From: Thermoplasmata archaeon
GTDB taxonomy: Archaea; Thermoplasmatota; Thermoplasmata; Thermoplasmatales; Thermoplasmataceae
Assembly (NCBI GenBank): GCA_021797265.1
Contig: JAJZZZ010000014.1
Span: 1-16,394 of the forward strand
Reading direction: 5' to 3'
DNA length: 16,394 bases
Below, piece by piece: positions 1 to 6,631 of the stretch. Within the stretch, counting starts at the first letter, position 1, and each line of letters starts with the position of its first letter. The notes beneath the pieces are model-generated. The model was not told where the DNA came from. It worked only from the letters and a program-made list of their open reading frames with translations, and did not search any database. Position numbers and translations under genes: made by a program.

Positions 1-96
1 TACAGAGCCAGAAGAACGCATTTCTCAAGCACGGGGCTTAAAATAGACAATTGCAGGGAAGACTATGACAGCGTTTGGAAACTGGTTGCCCCATGA
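1..96 (+). CDS. trm1: C-terminal end of probable tRNA (guanine26-N2)-dimethyltransferase Trm1 (partial)
   Basis: Only the last 31 codons are present, in frame 1, ending with TGA at 94-96. The readable tail contains RARRTHFSSTGLKID, which matches by eye the end of archaeal and eukaryal Trm1 proteins, where an 'SRTHFxPTGxKTDA' pattern close to the C-terminus is characteristic. Trm1 uses S-adenosylmethionine to dimethylate G26 of tRNA. The other two frames close within 45 bases, so this frame is the best coding choice, although with so few residues the family call is tentative. The next gene starts about 60 bases downstream on the same strand. Confidence 0.6.
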   Translation, partial: YRARRTHFSSTGLKIDNCREDYDSVWKLVAP

Positions 97-158
97 GGCA
101 CTTCCTTTCGGGAATGTTCATCCTCACAGGTCCAGAATGAACAGATACATTGTACGAT

Positions 159-1010
159 ATGTATTATAATGGTTTTAGGTATTTCCGTCCATTGAAGGAA
201 TGGATCGGTTTCATCAGGCCAATTAATGGCATTATGGGGATTGTAGGGACAATAATATCAGGTCTGATAGCGCTGGGCTTGAAAGTATCTCTGCATGCTT
301 ATACCATAGCCATTGCCTCAGCATGTGTTTTCCTTGTTACTTCTGGAGGGAACATACTTAATGACCTTATAGATATAGATTCCGACAGACTGAACCATCC
401 AAAAAGGCCTCTCGTAACAGGATCAATAAAGGTTCCATCAGCCAGGATTGCATTTTATGTGTTATTTCTGGTTCCCATCCTGCTATCTGCGGCATTCCTT
501 AATGTTTATGCAACCATAACTGTATTTGCTGCAGAGCTTCTGCTAATATCATATGAGTTAAAGACAAAAAACCTCGGGCTTTCCGGCAATTTAACAATAA
601 GTATTCTTGTTGGGCTAATATTCGTATTTGGCGGAATAGCCTTGAATTCTCCTGGAAGAATGCTGTTCCTCTTCTTGCTGGCATTCCTGGCCAATCTGTC
701 AAGAGAGATAATAAAGGACATTCAGGATATGGGGGGAGACGTTGGCAGAAAGACACTCCCTATGAGCATTGGCGCAAAGAATGCCTCCTATATTGCTCTT
801 GGAATAGTTGTTGCAGTTGTGGTGATATCCTATCTTCCATTCTACTTCTCTATATTCAGCGTATATTACCTGATAGTGGTGATTTTTGCTGACGCAGCCT
901 TTCTAGCGTCAGGGTATACTGCCCTTAAAAACCCTGGGATGGGCCAGCAGATCTCAAAGATTGGAATGATACTTGGCCTTCTTTCCTTTGCAGTAGGTGG
1001 TCTGGCTTGA
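159..1010 (+). CDS. Digeranylgeranylglyceryl phosphate (DGGGP) synthase, UbiA family prenyltransferase
   Basis: Integral membrane enzyme that transfers the second geranylgeranyl chain onto geranylgeranylglyceryl phosphate, giving the C20,C20 diether precursor of archaeal lipids. About 283 aa and strongly hydrophobic, with roughly eight or nine membrane segments. Both Mg/diphosphate-binding aspartate motifs of the UbiA superfamily are intact: NDLIDIDSD at residues 68-76, followed by a PKRP element, and DIQDMGGDVGRKTLP at 187-201 with the G-x-x-T-L-P signature of the archaeal branch. The ATG at 159 is preferred; an in-frame TTG at 150 is the only other start after the upstream stop at 138, and neither has a clear ribosome binding site. 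The stop overlaps the TTG start of the next gene, which codes for the preceding enzyme of the same pathway, so the two are almost surely co-expressed. Confidence 0.93.
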   Translation: MYYNGFRYFRPLKEWIGFIRPINGIMGIVGTIISGLIALGLKVSLHAYTIAIASACVFLVTSGGNILNDLIDIDSDRLNHPKRPLVTGSIKVPSARIAFYVLFLVPILLSAAFLNVYATITVFAAELLLISYELKTKNLGLSGNLTISILVGLIFVFGGIALNSPGRMLFLFLLAFLANLSREIIKDIQDMGGDVGRKTLPMSIGAKNASYIALGIVVAVVVISYLPFYFSIFSVYYLIVVIFADAAFLASGYTALKNPGMGQQISKIGMILGLLSFAVGGLA

Positions 1011-1762
1011 ATATCAAGGATTCCTTAAAAGAGAAACTTTCCAAAGGTCGCGTGCACATGACACTAATAGATCCCGCATCTCAGGAAGACGAAAAATCAG
1101 TCCAGATAGCAGTTGAAGCAGAGAAAGCTGGAACTGATTTTATAATGCTTGGGGGATCTACAGAGATCGACTCAGTAAAAATGGACCGTGCTGTAAATGC
1201 AATTAAAAAGGAGGTTACAAGAGGAATAATTCTTTTTCCCGGATCCTCTGCCATGATCAGCCGGTATGCCGACGCGATATACTTCATGAGCCTGCTCAAT
1301 TCAAAGGATAGGGATTTCATTATAGGCCACCAGAGAAAAGCCTCCATAATTCTCAGGGAAATGGGGATCGAGACAATTTCTATGGCCTATCTGGTTTTTG
1401 AGCCCGGAATGACTGTGGGAAGGCAGGGAAAAGCAGATCTAATTGGACGGGATGACTGGAAAAGCGCACTTTCTTATGCCCTGGCTGCTGAGATGATGGG
1501 GATGGATCTGGTATATCTAGAGGCTGGGAGTGGAAGCCCAACAACCATATCCCCGTCAGTCGTTTCAAAACTGAAGGAGGCTCTTAAGATTCCTGTGATT
1601 GCTGGAGGAGGAATCAGAAGCGCCTCATCAGCTGCAGATCTCTTGAAGGCGGGTGCAGACGTCATCGTTACGGGCACAATTGCAGAGAAATCCTCAAGTG
1701 TTTTTGAGGAGCTAAGACCGATAGTTGAAACTATCCACAGTTTCCCCCCTAATCATGATTAA
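1007..1762 (+). CDS. Geranylgeranylglyceryl phosphate (GGGP) synthase, PcrB-like TIM barrel
   Basis: Forms the first ether bond of archaeal lipids by joining geranylgeranyl diphosphate to the sn-3 hydroxyl of sn-glycerol-1-phosphate; soluble. 251 aa, the usual length. Recognised by MTLIDPAS (18-25), FIMLGGST (45-52), ILFPGSS (75-81), the substrate-binding YLEAGSGSP (170-178), and the C-terminal phosphate-binding strands PVIAGGGIRS (196-205) and VIVTGTIAE (219-227). It starts with TTG inside the stop of the upstream prenyltransferase (TTGA overlap), with a purine-rich GGTGG stretch just upstream (996-1000). This is strong evidence for translational coupling with the next enzyme in the pathway. 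EgsA, which makes its glycerol-1-phosphate substrate, is encoded at 7858-8907. Confidence 0.95.
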   Translation: MNIKDSLKEKLSKGRVHMTLIDPASQEDEKSVQIAVEAEKAGTDFIMLGGSTEIDSVKMDRAVNAIKKEVTRGIILFPGSSAMISRYADAIYFMSLLNSKDRDFIIGHQRKASIILREMGIETISMAYLVFEPGMTVGRQGKADLIGRDDWKSALSYALAAEMMGMDLVYLEAGSGSPTTISPSVVSKLKEALKIPVIAGGGIRSASSAADLLKAGADVIVTGTIAEKSSSVFEELRPIVETIHSFPPNHD

Positions 1763-1770
1763 TTTTTAAT
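1763..1770 (+). promoter_or_regulatory. TATA box for purS-purL
   Basis: The T/A-rich octamer TTTTTAAT is centred about 25 bases before the purS ATG at 1792. That is the normal archaeal distance from TATA box to transcription start, so the mRNA would begin at or very near the ATG. This predicts a leaderless purS transcript; there is no ribosome binding site before the ATG (sequence just upstream is pyrimidine-rich), which agrees. Confidence 0.6.
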
Positions 1771-1791
1771 CCATATCAATGCTTAACCCCT

Positions 1792-2031
1792 ATGCCAAAA
1801 TTCAGGGTTACTGTAACATATCTGTCCAGGGTTGAGGATCCAGAGGCACTTACTGTTCTGAAGAGCCTTCATACTCTTGGATATGAAAGAATCAAGACCA
1901 TAAAAATTTACAAAACGTTTGAGTTTGAATTCTCAGGAAATAAAGCAGACGCAGAGAAAGATGTAAAAACAATATCTTCAGAAATACTTACCAACCCGGT
2001 CATACAGGAATTTAAGATTGAAGAGGTTTGA
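1792..2031 (+). CDS. purS: Phosphoribosylformylglycinamidine synthase subunit PurS
   Basis: Small structural subunit of the FGAM synthase complex PurLQS (fourth step of de novo purine synthesis); it bridges PurQ, the glutaminase, and PurL, the synthase. 79 aa, the normal size of PurS. It follows the family pattern: an N-terminal beta strand (FRVTVTYLSRVEDPEA), a central region with the conserved G-Y-x-x-I-K-x-I-K-I-Y-K stretch, and a C-terminal NPVIQEFKIEEV strand. It directly precedes purL and overlaps its start region, the standard arrangement. Likely transcribed from the TATA box at 1763-1770 as a leaderless message. Confidence 0.93.
   Translation: MPKFRVTVTYLSRVEDPEALTVLKSLHTLGYERIKTIKIYKTFEFEFSGNKADAEKDVKTISSEILTNPVIQEFKIEEV
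2021..2027 (+). promoter_or_regulatory. Ribosome binding site deciding the purL start
   Basis: AAGAGGT lies within the last codons of purS. It is 6 bases before the ATG at 2034 and directly abuts an in-frame TTG at 2028. The spacing favours ATG 2034 as the purL start. Confidence 0.55.
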
Positions 2032-2033
2032 AA

Positions 2034-4334
2034 ATGCCTGAAGGAAAGTACAGGGTGGAAATTCCGCTTACCAGATCCTCTGCTTCAGAACTTTCCTCTC
2101 TGAGCTTAAATCTTGCTCTAGGACTTGATCTGGAGGAGATGCAAAGGCTGCAGCACTATTTCAAGACCATGGGGAGGGAGCCCACAGATATAGAACTGCA
2201 GGCAATGGCACAGGCATGGAGCGAACACTGCTGTTACAAATCATCAAAATTCTATCTTAAAAAGTATTTTTCCGGTCTAAGCCGTGGGAACGCCATACTT
2301 GCAATGGAAGACGACGCAGGGGTCGTTGAGTTCGATCAGGATCATGCATATGTAATAAAGATGGAAAGCCATAATCACCCCAGTGCCATAGAACCATATG
2401 GAGGGGCGGCCACTGGTGTTGGTGGAATCCTGCGGGATATATTGTGCATGGGTGCACAGCCAGTCGCTCTACTAGATTCCATTTTCCTTGGAGAAACATG
2501 GAAAAAGCACGATCAAGGTGCACTTAGCCAGAGATTTATATTTGAGAATATAGTTGGTGGCATCAGGGACTACGGAAACAGAGTGGGAATTCCAAATGTT
2601 TCAGGATCTGTTGACTTTGACAGGACATTCAACAGGAATCCCCTTGTCAATGCAGGATGTGTTGGCATTGTACGCAAGGACCTGATTTCCAGGAGCAGAG
2701 CATCAAATGTCGGTGACGTTTTCATCTTATGCGGAGGGGGGACTGGCAGGGATGGCATCCATGGTGTAAATTTTGCATCTGAAAACATGAAGGACTCGTC
2801 CTCTTCTAACAGGGGAGTCGTTCAATTGGGAAATCCTATAGTGAAGGAACCCCTGATACACGCGGTACTTGAGGCAAATGAAGCAGGTCTTATAAGCGGA
2901 ATGAAGGATCTTGGTGGTGGAGGGCTTTCAAGTTCTGTGGGTGAAATGTGCCTTTCGGGAGGCGTTTCAGCTGTAATAGACCTTGACAGGGTTATACTGA
3001 AGGAAGATGGCCTGGAGCCATGGGAGATATGGGTCAGTGAGAGTCAGGAGAGGATGCTTCTTGCTGTAAATCCTTCAAACCTTGACCGTATTGGTGAAAT
3101 TTTCTCTCTATGGGATGTAAGTTATTCCATAATTGGAACCGTAGTGGAGGGAAAGAATCTGGTAATCCGATATGGGGGAGAGGTCGTTCTTGATCTCGAC
3201 TTAGAGTTCCTTACATCCGGCCCAGTTTATTGCAGAAACTATACTTTGCCCGAAAAGAAATCAAGGGATTATGTTCTCCCAACTGAACCGGAAAATATGC
3301 TGGATCTGATTTTATCATTCCTCAAGTCCCCATATGGTTGTTCACGAGAGGCCATTCTGAGGCAGTATGACCACACTGTGAGGGGCTCCACAATTATAAG
3401 GCCAATTTCCGGCATGCCAAATTATGAAACTCATTCTGACGCTGCCGTGATCAGGCCAGTCCGAACATCCAGAAAGGGTCTCGCCCTTACCTCCGGTTCC
3501 AAATTTGATATGGTTGCCATAGATCCAGTGGGAGGTACCTATGCAACAATGTTTGAGGCATTCATGAATCTTCTTGTTACGGGAGCAAGGCCTGACAGCG
3601 TCGTTGACTGCCTCAACTTCGGCAACCCTCAGAACCCTGAAATCATGGGATCATTCATTCAGGTGGCATCCTCAATATCGGAATTCTGTTCCAGTTTCAA
3701 CCTTCCAGTTGTAGCTGGAAACGTAAGTCTTTACAATGAAACAAACGGGCTTAATATTAAACCGACCCCCACCATAATGATGGTCGGGATAGTGGATGAT
3801 ATCGCAAATGCAGTAACGACAGATTTCAAAAAACCAGGCAATTCAATATACATCCTGGGAACCCCAGACGGAAATCTCGGAGGAAGCCAGCTTCTAAAGT
3901 TCCAGGGTATAGAATCCAGGACCCTTCCATGGTATGATGTTTCAGAGCTGAAAACCCTCTCTTCAAGATACCTGGAGGCTGTCAGTTCAGGTTTGATCGA
4001 ATCATCCCATGATGTAAGTTCTGGGGGGTTGATACAGACTCTTTGTGAGATGGGCTTCGGCTCCATGACTGGCTTCGATGCTGATATAAGCCAGCTGGGG
4101 GGCTTCAGGACAATTGCAAAACTCTTTTCAGAAGGAGGGTGCAGGATGGCAATAGAATGCAGCCCGGACAAGGAGGAAAAACTTGTCGCTCTATTCAAAG
4201 ATTTCCCCATATTTAAAATTGGGACAGTAACTGATGGTAAGGTGAGGATTGAGGATTGTGGGCTAGAGATTATTAATACTGAGATAGTGGAACTGAGGAA
4301 GCCATGGGACACAGGAATGGAGCTCATATATTAA
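2034..4334 (+). CDS. purL: Phosphoribosylformylglycinamidine synthase subunit PurL
   Basis: Synthase subunit that uses ATP and ammonia delivered from PurQ to turn FGAR into FGAM in purine synthesis. 766 aa, close to the usual length of the small archaeal/Gram-positive type PurL. Diagnostic motifs: AWSEHC (61-66), ESHNHPS (111-117) followed by a glycine-rich GGAATGVGG stretch (ATP and catalytic region), the NVSGSVDFD-type segment near 185-195, DLGGGGLSS in the first half, and in the second AIRS-like half FGNPQNPE and HDVSSGGL. The protein is thus a tandem of two PurM-like domains. The start at ATG 2034 is chosen from the ribosome binding site; a TTG two codons earlier would overlap the purS stop. 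The glutaminase partner PurQ is not in this window. The end overlaps the next gene by 31 bases. Confidence 0.96.
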   Translation: MPEGKYRVEIPLTRSSASELSSLSLNLALGLDLEEMQRLQHYFKTMGREPTDIELQAMAQAWSEHCCYKSSKFYLKKYFSGLSRGNAILAMEDDAGVVEFDQDHAYVIKMESHNHPSAIEPYGGAATGVGGILRDILCMGAQPVALLDSIFLGETWKKHDQGALSQRFIFENIVGGIRDYGNRVGIPNVSGSVDFDRTFNRNPLVNAGCVGIVRKDLISRSRASNVGDVFILCGGGTGRDGIHGVNFASENMKDSSSSNRGVVQLGNPIVKEPLIHAVLEANEAGLISGMKDLGGGGLSSSVGEMCLSGGVSAVIDLDRVILKEDGLEPWEIWVSESQERMLLAVNPSNLDRIGEIFSLWDVSYSIIGTVVEGKNLVIRYGGEVVLDLDLEFLTSGPVYCRNYTLPEKKSRDYVLPTEPENMLDLILSFLKSPYGCSREAILRQYDHTVRGSTIIRPISGMPNYETHSDAAVIRPVRTSRKGLALTSGSKFDMVAIDPVGGTYATMFEAFMNLLVTGARPDSVVDCLNFGNPQNPEIMGSFIQVASSISEFCSSFNLPVVAGNVSLYNETNGLNIKPTPTIMMVGIVDDIANAVTTDFKKPGNSIYILGTPDGNLGGSQLLKFQGIESRTLPWYDVSELKTLSSRYLEAVSSGLIESSHDVSSGGLIQTLCEMGFGSMTGFDADISQLGGFRTIAKLFSEGGCRMAIECSPDKEEKLVALFKDFPIFKIGTVTDGKVRIEDCGLEIINTEIVELRKPWDTGMELIY

Positions 4335-4627
4335 TCAATGATACAATACCAGGATTGATTCAGTTGGACGACTCATATCATGACATTACATATCTGAAGG
4401 AATTTGACGTTAGTGTGGAGACATTCTATAAGCTTGATTTCGACGGGGACAGAACATGTGGATTCAGCAGAATCTACAAGGGTAAGATGAGTGAAGACCC
4501 TCTTGATGAAAATTACGAGATATATCAGGAACTCTACGAATGCGGCCTAAAAAAGGAAGAGGTTGAGAACCGCAGGGACAAACTTATTTCAGAAATCAGA
4601 GATAAAAAGATCGATGTTGATTTCTGA
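4304..4627 (+). CDS. Small acidic protein of unknown function, overlapping purL
   Basis: 107 aa that I do not recognise. It starts within purL in another reading frame, with GAGG at 4295-4298 five bases before its ATG, so it is probably translated by coupling from the purS-purL message. The protein is rich in Asp and Glu, has no signal peptide or membrane segment, and ends in a charged, predicted-helical region (roughly 60-103: DPLDENYEIYQELYECGLKK, then a Lys/Glu/Arg-rich stretch). A single short central motif (DFDGDRTCGFSRIYKGKM) is its most distinctive part. Position suggests a link to purine metabolism but this is only inference. The 3' end is 3 bases from the end of the convergent rbkR gene. 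Confidence 0.7.
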   Translation: MGHRNGAHILINDTIPGLIQLDDSYHDITYLKEFDVSVETFYKLDFDGDRTCGFSRIYKGKMSEDPLDENYEIYQELYECGLKKEEVENRRDKLISEIRDKKIDVDF

Positions 4628-4630
4628 TAA

Positions 4631-5305
4631 TCAGTTTCCAGAAAGATTTACCTCGACCGTTACAAGGGAACCGTCCTTAAGGTTGAGCCTCTCCCTTAGA
4701 TATTCCCTGGAAATGATTTCAATGACATCACTGTAAACCGATCTCTCCGGGAAGATCAGGGCAGACTCTATTCCATCTATTTTTGCATGAAATGCCTTTA
4801 CAGCACCAAAGGTTCTATCATCAGTACGGAAGCCGTCTATGTGGATTCCAGGCATGCTCCTGAGTTTTCTCAGGGCAACTTCAGAGTCAGGGTCTATCTT
4901 AAGGTTGAGCGTCCCAAGATATGGTATAAATCCAAGTTTTTCATTGAACTGAACTATGTACTGCTTTCTTGAAATATAATACCTGCCCTCTCCCAGACCA
5001 CTCTGTGTATATCCCCTGATTATTGCTTTCTCCTGCTGGTTGAGCATGATAGAGAGCTCAGAAAATTCCTGCATCAGAACTCCCATTCCCTTCTCCGTTA
5101 TGTTTATTCTCTGCTTTCGTCCGCTGATACCTCTTTCAATGTATCCATCTTTAACAGCCTTAATTATCAGCCTTGAGGCAGATTGCTGGCTCAGTCCCAA
5201 TTCCTTTCCGAGATCTGAAGAAGAAATGTCGATGGAATTGCTGTTTCCCCCAATGGCTTTCAGGGCTTTTAGAAGTACATAAATGCCGTCGTCTGTCCGG
5301 AGCAT
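4631..5305 (-). CDS. rbkR: RbkR: CTP-dependent riboflavin kinase fused to a winged-helix DNA-binding domain
   Basis: 224 aa. Residues about 1-90 form a MarR/winged-helix-like DNA-binding domain with a clear helix-turn-helix (SDLGKELGLSQQSASRLIIK, 30-49) and a wing (GYIERGISGRKQRINITEKG). Residues about 97-222 are the DUF120 archaeal riboflavin kinase, with SGLGEGRYYIS (102-112), GFIPYLGTLNLKI (125-137), IFPERSVYSDVIEII (184-198) and LRERLNLKDGSLVTVEV. Family knowledge: this kinase makes FMN from riboflavin with CTP, and the fused proteins of several archaea also regulate riboflavin genes. Reading AGGTGAG abuts the ATG. It is the last gene of the aIF2-beta / PIN / rbkR run, but a 48-base gap with its own TATA-like box and an inverted repeat suggests separate control. 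Confidence 0.93.
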   Translation of the reverse strand: MLRTDDGIYVLLKALKAIGGNSNSIDISSSDLGKELGLSQQSASRLIIKAVKDGYIERGISGRKQRINITEKGMGVLMQEFSELSIMLNQQEKAIIRGYTQSGLGEGRYYISRKQYIVQFNEKLGFIPYLGTLNLKIDPDSEVALRKLRSMPGIHIDGFRTDDRTFGAVKAFHAKIDGIESALIFPERSVYSDVIEIISREYLRERLNLKDGSLVTVEVNLSGN

Positions 5306-5321
5306 CTCACCTGTTATGCTT

Positions 5322-5351
5322 AGGTAAAATAAAACATATCCCTGTTTACCT
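5322..5351. promoter_or_regulatory. Inverted repeat at the rbkR promoter, candidate RbkR operator
   Basis: AGGTAAA (5322-5328) and TTTACCT (5345-5351) form a perfect 7-base inverted repeat with a 16-base spacer, in the 48-base gap before rbkR. One arm overlaps a TATA-like stretch on the minus strand (TTTTATTTTA, about 5325-5334, centred 25 bases from the ATG). A protein bound there would block TBP, so autoregulation by RbkR is plausible. The other arm lies at the very end of the PIN gene. The assignment to RbkR is inference. Confidence 0.4.
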
Positions 5352-5353
5352 CT

Positions 5354-5722
5354 CTACCAGGGAACAATATCTCTATTATTCTTTACGGTAAGGCAACCCA
5401 CTCCATTCTTTTTTAGAATCGAGAGAAAGCCGAGATCGTTGGTAAGAACTGGAAATCCTTTATCTATGGCCAGTTTCAATATACAGGTGTCCCCAGTTCC
5501 TTCAGATGGTGTCCTGTCAAATCTGCCGGCAAGCTTGAGTGCTCCACTGGCAAATGGAACTGAAGAGGATAAACCTTCAAGCTCCCTTAAAACACAGTCC
5601 GGGACAATTATGGACTTTATCCTGAATTTTCTGAGCAGGATCTCTTCAATGTCTATCCTGTTCTTAATGGAATAAATGAGTACATTGGTATCCACTATTA
5701 TACTGGTAGTCCACGCTTTCAT
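5354..5722 (-). CDS. PIN-domain nuclease-like protein, archaeal Fcf1/VapC-like
   Basis: 122 aa, consisting of a single PIN domain. The four acidic metal-binding positions are visible: D11 in IIVDTNVLIYS, E47 in VLRELEGL, D78 in GTGDTCILKLA, and D96 in VLTNDLGFL. The VPDCVLRELEGL segment is typical of the archaeal Fcf1-like PIN proteins that often sit beside translation initiation factor genes, rather than of a toxin-antitoxin VapC. No small antitoxin gene lies next to it, which supports a housekeeping RNA-processing role. It lies 20 bases downstream of the aIF2-beta gene, with little of a ribosome binding site. RNA substrate unknown. Confidence 0.82.
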   Translation of the reverse strand: MKAWTTSIIVDTNVLIYSIKNRIDIEEILLRKFRIKSIIVPDCVLRELEGLSSSVPFASGALKLAGRFDRTPSEGTGDTCILKLAIDKGFPVLTNDLGFLSILKKNGVGCLTVKNNRDIVPW

Positions 5723-5742
5723 GTTAGGGTTATATCAGGATT

Positions 5743-6366
5743 TCAGGTTGATCTGTCTACAACCTCAGCTATTGCGGTGTTGTTTCTTATCTTCTTTATA
5801 TTGACCTTAACAACATCACCCTTCTTTACTCCTGGTACAAATATATTATAGCCTCTGTAGAACGCCCGGCCTTCCCCAGATGCACCTATCCTGGAAATCT
5901 GAACGGTGTAGAGTTTTCCCTCTTCAACCTTTTCATCCTCATGCGCAGTCTCAGAAGCTATCCTAATGGGGTGCTGAGCTCCACAGGCCTTGCAGACAAG
6001 CACATTTGTCCTGCCAATCTTCTGAATGTCGGTATCAGGGGAGTTGCATTCATAGCATATTACAAACGAATCCATATACTGTCTGATCTTTGTGCTTATC
6101 TGATCCGCAGATATCTTCCTGTTTATAATCAGTCTCTTTCCGCTTATGTTAACTCCTATCCCAAATTCCGTCATTAGAAATTTTGAGATGTGCTTTGGGT
6201 CTCTGTTTATCAGTTCGACCATATCCATGAAATTTCTTATAATGGTTACTTTTCCCTCGTATATTATATCAGGTTCTGGAATCTGAAGCCTGTCCTGGTT
6301 CTTATTTGAGCCTGACAATACAGGCTCGGCCTTGGCAAGTAATTTTTCATAATCATTAATGTCCAT
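5743..6366 (-). CDS. Translation initiation factor aIF2 subunit beta with C-terminal TRAM domain
   Basis: Beta subunit of the heterotrimeric aIF2 that carries initiator Met-tRNA to the small ribosomal subunit. 207 aa. The N-terminal helix region and the alpha/beta core (about 35-100, with TIIRNFMDMVELINRDPKHI and KFLMTEFG) are followed by a zinc ribbon with two CxxC pairs (C104/C107 and C125/C128). Residues about 145-204 then form a TRAM domain, a small RNA-binding beta barrel, recognised by GASGEGRAFYRGYNIFVPGV and the KGDVVKVNIKKI continuation. Typical archaeal aIF2-beta is about 140 aa and ends after the zinc ribbon, so the TRAM extension is a lineage trait, which I believe is shared by Thermoplasmatales. 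The start is the ATG at 6366. Confidence 0.94.
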   Translation of the reverse strand: MDINDYEKLLAKAEPVLSGSNKNQDRLQIPEPDIIYEGKVTIIRNFMDMVELINRDPKHISKFLMTEFGIGVNISGKRLIINRKISADQISTKIRQYMDSFVICYECNSPDTDIQKIGRTNVLVCKACGAQHPIRIASETAHEDEKVEEGKLYTVQISRIGASGEGRAFYRGYNIFVPGVKKGDVVKVNIKKIRNNTAIAEVVDRST

Positions 6367-6445
6367 TCTTCTAAATCACCAGTCCTCTAATAACTTTAAT
6401 GTTTCCGAAATAATGTATTATTAATATTGAGTAAAATACATTAAA

Positions 6446-6583
6446 ATGTACAGTGCGTACATATGAATAGAACAATTCTAACAAGCAAGTTTTTTTCAAT
6501 GCTATTAAATTCCATAAAATACAGGATTATTACGTATTTATATTGTACATATTTGAATGTACTTCATTGGAAATATGTACATA
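6446..6583. promoter_or_regulatory. Cluster of GTAC-centred palindromic motifs, candidate operators
   Basis: The 265-base gap between the aIF2-beta gene and the RHH/FtsZ-like operon (6367-6631) contains five GTAC cores (starting at 6448, 6457, 6545, 6559, 6577), each within an ATGTAC or GTACAT half-site. They form three units: ATGTAC-N5-GTACAT (6446-6462), GTACAT-N6-ATGTAC (6545-6562) and the 10-base palindrome TATGTACATA (6574-6583). The last lies only 13 bases upstream of the TATA box at 6596. These look like binding sites for a dimeric repressor, and the tandem RHH protein encoded immediately downstream is the obvious candidate. I see nothing else in the gap but A/T-rich DNA. Confidence 0.5.
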
Positions 6584-6595
6584 CAAATAAGAAAA

Positions 6596-6603
6596 TTTAA
6601 ATA
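6596..6603 (+). promoter_or_regulatory. TATA box for the RHH/FtsZ-like operon
   Basis: TTTAAATA, preceded by a purine-rich GAAAA stretch that fits a BRE, is centred about 32 bases before the TTG start at 6632. Transcription would begin near 6624-6628, so the message is nearly leaderless. Confidence 0.5.
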
Positions 6604-6631
6604 TCTCCTAACGTATTAAACTAAGACGCAT

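Noticed and set aside
3731..4327. 198-aa open frame on the minus strand within purL
   Set aside because: Lies entirely antisense to the conserved purL coding region, has low-complexity serine/proline-rich composition and no family motif; a frame shadow.
5439..5675. Plus-strand frame opposite the PIN gene
   Set aside because: Antisense to a clear PIN domain with all four acidic residues; no motif of its own.
5354..6366. PIN gene as a VapBC toxin
   Set aside because: No small antitoxin gene precedes it; its neighbour is aIF2-beta, and its motifs and context fit Fcf1-like housekeeping PIN proteins.
6367..6631. Possible CRISPR array or origin in the AT-rich gap
   Set aside because: The repeated GTAC motifs are only 6-10 bases long and unevenly spaced, with no direct repeat of 25-40 bases; no origin-recognition boxes or nearby orc1/cdc6 gene.
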